NCBI RefSeq assembly: GCF_900112035.1
Contig: NZ_FOKC01000013.1
Coordinates: 54,092-118,091, forward strand
From: Nocardioides alpinus
GTDB taxonomy: Bacteria; Actinomycetota; Actinomycetes; Propionibacteriales; Nocardioidaceae
Direction: 5' to 3'
Length of the DNA: 64,000 nucleotides
The notes beneath the pieces were generated by a model. That model was not told the origin of the DNA and made no database searches. It saw only the letters and a list, made by a program, of their open reading frames with translations. Below, piece by piece: positions 61,457 through 64,000 of this stretch. Position numbers and translations under genes: made by a program. The number at the start of each line of letters is the position of its first letter. The first letter of the stretch is position 1.

Positions 61457-63385
61457 TCACCGGCTCTCCTGCGGCTCCGTCGCCGGACGCGCCTCGGGCA
61501 CGACGACCTGCACCGGGTCGCCGGCGATCTCACCGATGACGTTGACCCGGCGGACCGCCTCGCGCAGCTCGGCGGCGAAGGCCTCGCGCGCCGACCCGAT
61601 GCCGTCGCCACCGTCGAGCAGGCCCTTGTGGCGGGCCAGCGCGAGAGCCGTGCGGAAGAGCTCGAGCGAGATCGACTCCGCGCTCGCGACGCGGCGCTGC
61701 AGCGCCCACTGCTGGCCCACGGCCAGCGAGTCGGCCAGCAGGTCGTCGTCGGCGACCGGGCTGTCGCCGTGGTCGGCGAGCCGGTCGGCGAGCACGAGGT
61801 AGGCGTCGAGGAACGGACGGAGCACCAGGTGGGCCAGGTGCGGCCGGGCGTTGACGAGGAGCTCGCGCGCCCGGTCGGGCGTCATGTCGCCCCCCTCCTC
61901 CTGGGCGTCCTCGCCGACGAGCAGCCGGAGCTCGGTGCGCAGGTCGTCCTCGAAGCCGGCGCGGCTGGGGAAGAAGAACTCGAACTTGAGGAGGTCGCGC
62001 ATTCGCTTGGCCTCCTCCCAGCCCACCTGCAGCGCACCGCCGGCGGGCAGCTCGGCGTCGGGCTCGAGCTCGCTGACGGTCAGCAGCGCGAGCTCGCCGA
62101 TCGCCCGCTCCACGAGGATGTGGATGACGGTGTTGCGGTAGAACGCGGCGACCAGGTGCTGGTCGTCGCCGATCTTCCAGACCGGCTCGGTGCCCCCGTC
62201 GTACGCCGTCAGCACGCCGCTGCGGGCCAGCTCGGCGAGGGCGCGGCGGATGGTCGCGCGGTCGCGCAGGTCGGCCGCACCGGCGACCGGCCAGTGGCGG
62301 GCGTCGATGTAGGCCGCGAGCGGCGCGACGGTCTCCAGCACCTCGTCGACCGTCAGCGCGCGGTCGGCGCCGAGCAGCGCGAGCGACACGATGGCCGTCA
62401 CGGTCACCGGGGTGGCGCGGTTGAGCCGGTGGGAGATGTCGAGGGCGACGCGCTCCACGGCCTGGTGCCCGGTGACGCCCTCGGCCGCGAGCTCGTCCAT
62501 CCGCTCCCGCAGCGAGAACGGCTCGCCGACGGTGAGGTAGGCGCGGCCCATCCGCTGGCGCTGGAGCCGCGCGAACCGCACCAGCCACCGCCAGTCCTCG
62601 GGCGTCTTGCTGGCGCCGCGGGACTCCTCGGTCATCAGCGAGACCTCGTGGAGCTGGTCGTAGACGACCGAGACCGGCACCACCTGCACGTCGGGGGCGT
62701 CGTCGCCCTCGACGCTGTCGGTGAGGTACTTCAGGATGCCGTGCACCGGCGGACGGAGCTTGCCGGTGCGGGTGCGACCGCCCTCGATCGACCACGCCAT
62801 GTTGCGCTTGTTGGTCACCATCTGGCGGATGTAGGAGCGCAGCGCGAGCCGGTAGACCGGGATCTCCTGGGTCGCGCGGCGGATGAAGATGAGGCCCGTC
62901 CGGCTGGCCACCGTGCCGATCAGCGGCAGGTTGAGGTTGGCGCCGCCGAACGTGTAGGTCGGGGAGAAGCGGCGCGACGACAGCGCGTTGGGGATGACCA
63001 TCCCGTCGAGGTAGGAACGGTGGCTGAAGGCGAGGGCCAGGCTGTGCGAGCGGTCCAGGCGCCGCAGCTCGTGCATGTCGTCCTCGTCGACCAGGACGTC
63101 GTACGCCCGGAGGAACCAGTCGCCCATCCGCGCCCATCCCTGGGCGGTGCGGTCGTCGTGGGCCGCGGCCATCTCGTGGAGATAGCCCTTGACCTCCGAC
63201 CAGACCTCCTCCTCGGGACGCTCCTGCTCGGTGGCCGCGTCCGCGACGGCGCGCTGGAAACGCTTGTCGTGCAGGAGATCGGTCACCTCCTGCGGCGGAG
63301 CGGCGGGGAGCCGCTCGCCCACGGATCGGGGCAGCGCGGCCTTGGCGCCCTCTCGGATGCGTCGAACGGCAGTCACGGTCGGCAC
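61457..63385 (-). CDS. plsB: glycerol-3-phosphate 1-O-acyltransferase (PlsB-like)
   Basis: A 642-aa acyltransferase. The PlsB signature is present: block I AFSHRSYLDGMVIP (H-x4-D), FGGANLNLPLIG, block II GLIFIRRATQ, block III SIEGGRTRTGKLRPPVHGIL and block IV VVPVSVVYDQLHE. The C-terminal 300 residues are helical, as in mycobacterial PlsB2. It would start phospholipid and triacylglycerol synthesis by acylating glycerol-3-phosphate at the membrane. The start is a GTG at 63385; another in-frame GTG at 63376 cannot be excluded. It is first in the three-gene operon. Confidence 0.9.
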   Translation of the reverse strand: MPTVTAVRRIREGAKAALPRSVGERLPAAPPQEVTDLLHDKRFQRAVADAATEQERPEEEVWSEVKGYLHEMAAAHDDRTAQGWARMGDWFLRAYDVLVDEDDMHELRRLDRSHSLALAFSHRSYLDGMVIPNALSSRRFSPTYTFGGANLNLPLIGTVASRTGLIFIRRATQEIPVYRLALRSYIRQMVTNKRNMAWSIEGGRTRTGKLRPPVHGILKYLTDSVEGDDAPDVQVVPVSVVYDQLHEVSLMTEESRGASKTPEDWRWLVRFARLQRQRMGRAYLTVGEPFSLRERMDELAAEGVTGHQAVERVALDISHRLNRATPVTVTAIVSLALLGADRALTVDEVLETVAPLAAYIDARHWPVAGAADLRDRATIRRALAELARSGVLTAYDGGTEPVWKIGDDQHLVAAFYRNTVIHILVERAIGELALLTVSELEPDAELPAGGALQVGWEEAKRMRDLLKFEFFFPSRAGFEDDLRTELRLLVGEDAQEEGGDMTPDRARELLVNARPHLAHLVLRPFLDAYLVLADRLADHGDSPVADDDLLADSLAVGQQWALQRRVASAESISLELFRTALALARHKGLLDGGDGIGSAREAFAAELREAVRRVNVIGEIAGDPVQVVVPEARPATEPQESR

Positions 63386-63429
63386 CGCTCCTTTCCCCCG
63401 CGCTGCGCACGGGTGCCTGCGTGTGGCGC

Positions 63430-63458
63430 AAACTACCGTCGTACGCGCTCCCTGACCA
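63430..63458 (-). promoter_or_regulatory. candidate promoter of the PlsB operon
   Basis: On the minus strand TGGTCA (63453-63458) and TAGTTT (63430-63435) are 17 bp apart and point toward the PlsB-like gene, leaving a leader of about 40 nt. Confidence 0.35.
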
Positions 63459-63482
63459 CGGTGCGCGACCAGCAGGTGGATT

Positions 63483-63511
63483 TTCGACTGGCCCCACCCC
63501 TCCGATAGTGT
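63483..63511 (+). promoter_or_regulatory. candidate tRNA-Ser promoter
   Basis: TTCGAC (63483-63488) and TAGTGT (63506-63511) are 17 bp apart and lie just upstream of the tRNA 5' end at 63519. Confidence 0.5.
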
Positions 63512-63518
63512 TCGTCGC

Positions 63519-63608
63519 GGTGGCGTGTCCGAGCGGCCGAAGGTGCAACACTCGAAATGTTGTGTGGGGTCAAACCCACCGTGGGTTCAAATCCCACCGC
63601 CACCGCCA
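63519..63608 (+). tRNA. tRNA-Ser(CGA)
   Basis: The acceptor stem GGTGGCG pairs with CGCCACC, followed by G and an encoded CCA. The anticodon stem CAACA/TGTTG encloses the loop CTCGAAA, giving anticodon CGA (reads UCG). A long variable arm (GTGGGGTCAAACCCACC region) and the T-arm GTGGG-TTCAAAT-CCCAC support a serine tRNA. An IS481-like element end follows 1 bp after the CCA. Confidence 0.95.
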
Positions 63609-63630
63609 ATGTGATGTCTCAGGACATCTG

Positions 63631-63666
63631 CAAGATCCGGACCTACGGAAGTGGGTCCGGATCTTG
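63631..63666. terminator. hairpin at the IS transposase 3' end
   Basis: A 13-bp perfect stem (63631-63643 with 63654-63666) has a 10-nt loop and overlaps the transposase stop codon. It may stop transcription coming from the transposase or from the tRNA side. Confidence 0.6.
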
Positions 63667-64000
63667 TGCATTTTGGGGTTGGTAGTTCTTGGTGGTGTCG
63701 ATGGTGAGCTCGCGGAGGAGTTCGCCGGTGATGGCGTTGATGACGCGGACCTCGAGGTCTTGGATGAGCAGGATGACGTGGGTTCGGTTGTGGGTTCGAC
63801 CGATGCCGATGTGTCTGAGTTGGCCGTGGATGCGCAGGGTGACGGTTCCGGAGGTGCCGACGATGTCGTGTCGGACCCGGTCGTGGGTCTCGGTGTCGCG
63901 GCTGGGTCCGGGCAGGGCCTTGGGCATGGTGTCGTAGAGCGCTGCTGGGGTGGCGCGTCGTGGCAGGGATCGGTGGGGGCGGGTGGTGTTGTACTCGTGT
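63643..64000 (-). CDS. IS481-family transposase, C-terminal part
   Basis: The reading frame is open to the window edge and encodes at least 118 residues. It contains EYNTTRPHRSLPRRATP (end of the DDE integrase domain) and the C-terminal region IHGQLRHIGIGRTHNRTHVI followed by INAITGELLRELTID, typical of actinobacterial IS481 transposases. The catalytic residues would lie upstream, outside the window, so activity cannot be judged. Confidence 0.85.
   Translation of the reverse strand, partial: HEYNTTRPHRSLPRRATPAALYDTMPKALPGPSRDTETHDRVRHDIVGTSGTVTLRIHGQLRHIGIGRTHNRTHVILLIQDLEVRVINAITGELLRELTIDTTKNYQPQNAQDPDPLP

Larger units (their letters stand above)
63610..64000 (-). mobile_element. IS481-family insertion sequence, partial
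   Basis: The putative terminal inverted repeat TGTGATGTCTCAGGACATCT starts at 63610, directly behind the tRNA, and the 3' end of the transposase gene lies inside. The other end is beyond the window, so completeness is unknown. Confidence 0.75.

Overview
The window is high-GC DNA with many GTG starts, frequent 4-bp ATGA/GTGA gene overlaps, several genes whose -10 hexamer lies 6-7 nt before the start codon (leaderless), and actinobacterial gene content: a MalR-type LacI regulator, a PlsB/PlsC/WS-DGAT cluster as in mycobacteria, an F420-type oxidoreductase family member, and a TadA-associated protein. I infer an actinobacterium of the Nocardioidaceae type (Nocardioides-like). This is an inference from style and content, not from a marker gene.

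Layout. 1-6.4 kb: a small membrane protein, a CsbD-like stress protein, a lipoprotein gene broken by a frameshift, and a 1459-aa secreted sugar dehydrogenase with PKD, LamG, FN3 and Ig-like modules. 6.4-14.8 kb: recC-recB-recD, tightly coupled. 14.9-18.5 kb: ACT-domain protein, F420-type oxidoreductase, menB, fatty acid hydroxylase and a small hypothetical. 18.5-21.5 kb (minus): a three-gene unit of N-formylglutamate amidohydrolase-like, QEGLA-motif HEXXXH protein and glutathione-synthetase-like ATP-grasp ligase. 21.6-26.8 kb: a sirtuin, then two paralogous soluble histidine kinases with an M15 peptidase between them. 26.9-28.9 kb: acyl-CoA dehydrogenase and a VIT1-type transporter. 28.9-29.15 kb: a head-to-head array of 32-bp repeats. 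29.1-37.0 kb: a maltodextrin operon (malE-malF-malG, GH13 enzyme, APH-fold kinase) with a divergent LacI regulator and TTGCAA operator half-sites between them. 37.0-40.0 kb: pntA-pntB.

41.1-55.2 kb is a complete L-rhamnose module: a divergent LacI regulator, a TTGAAA-CC-TTTCAA operator, an ABC importer (ATPase, two permeases, binding protein), mutarotase, isomerase, aldolase/dehydrogenase fusion, rhamnulokinase, then lutABC. The gene order follows the chemistry from sugar uptake to DHAP plus lactaldehyde, lactate and pyruvate. 55.2-56.3 kb: an AbiEi/DUF559-like nuclease gene framed by two near-identical 50-bp inverted repeats. 56.3-58.5 kb: upp, tadA and its partner, and a GNAT acetyltransferase. 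58.5-63.4 kb (minus): a PlsB-like, HAD-PlsC fusion and WS/DGAT operon able to take glycerol-3-phosphate to triacylglycerol. 63.5 kb: tRNA-Ser(CGA), immediately followed by the 3' end of an IS481-type element that runs off the window.

The most unusual content is repeat-based: the 50-bp inverted repeats around a nuclease gene, a 61-bp element that exactly fills the stop-to-start gap in two unrelated gene pairs and supplies the downstream ribosome binding site, a dispersed REP-like family in three intergenic gaps, and the 32-bp inverted array. No stretch over 300 bp lacks a gene or a described repeat.
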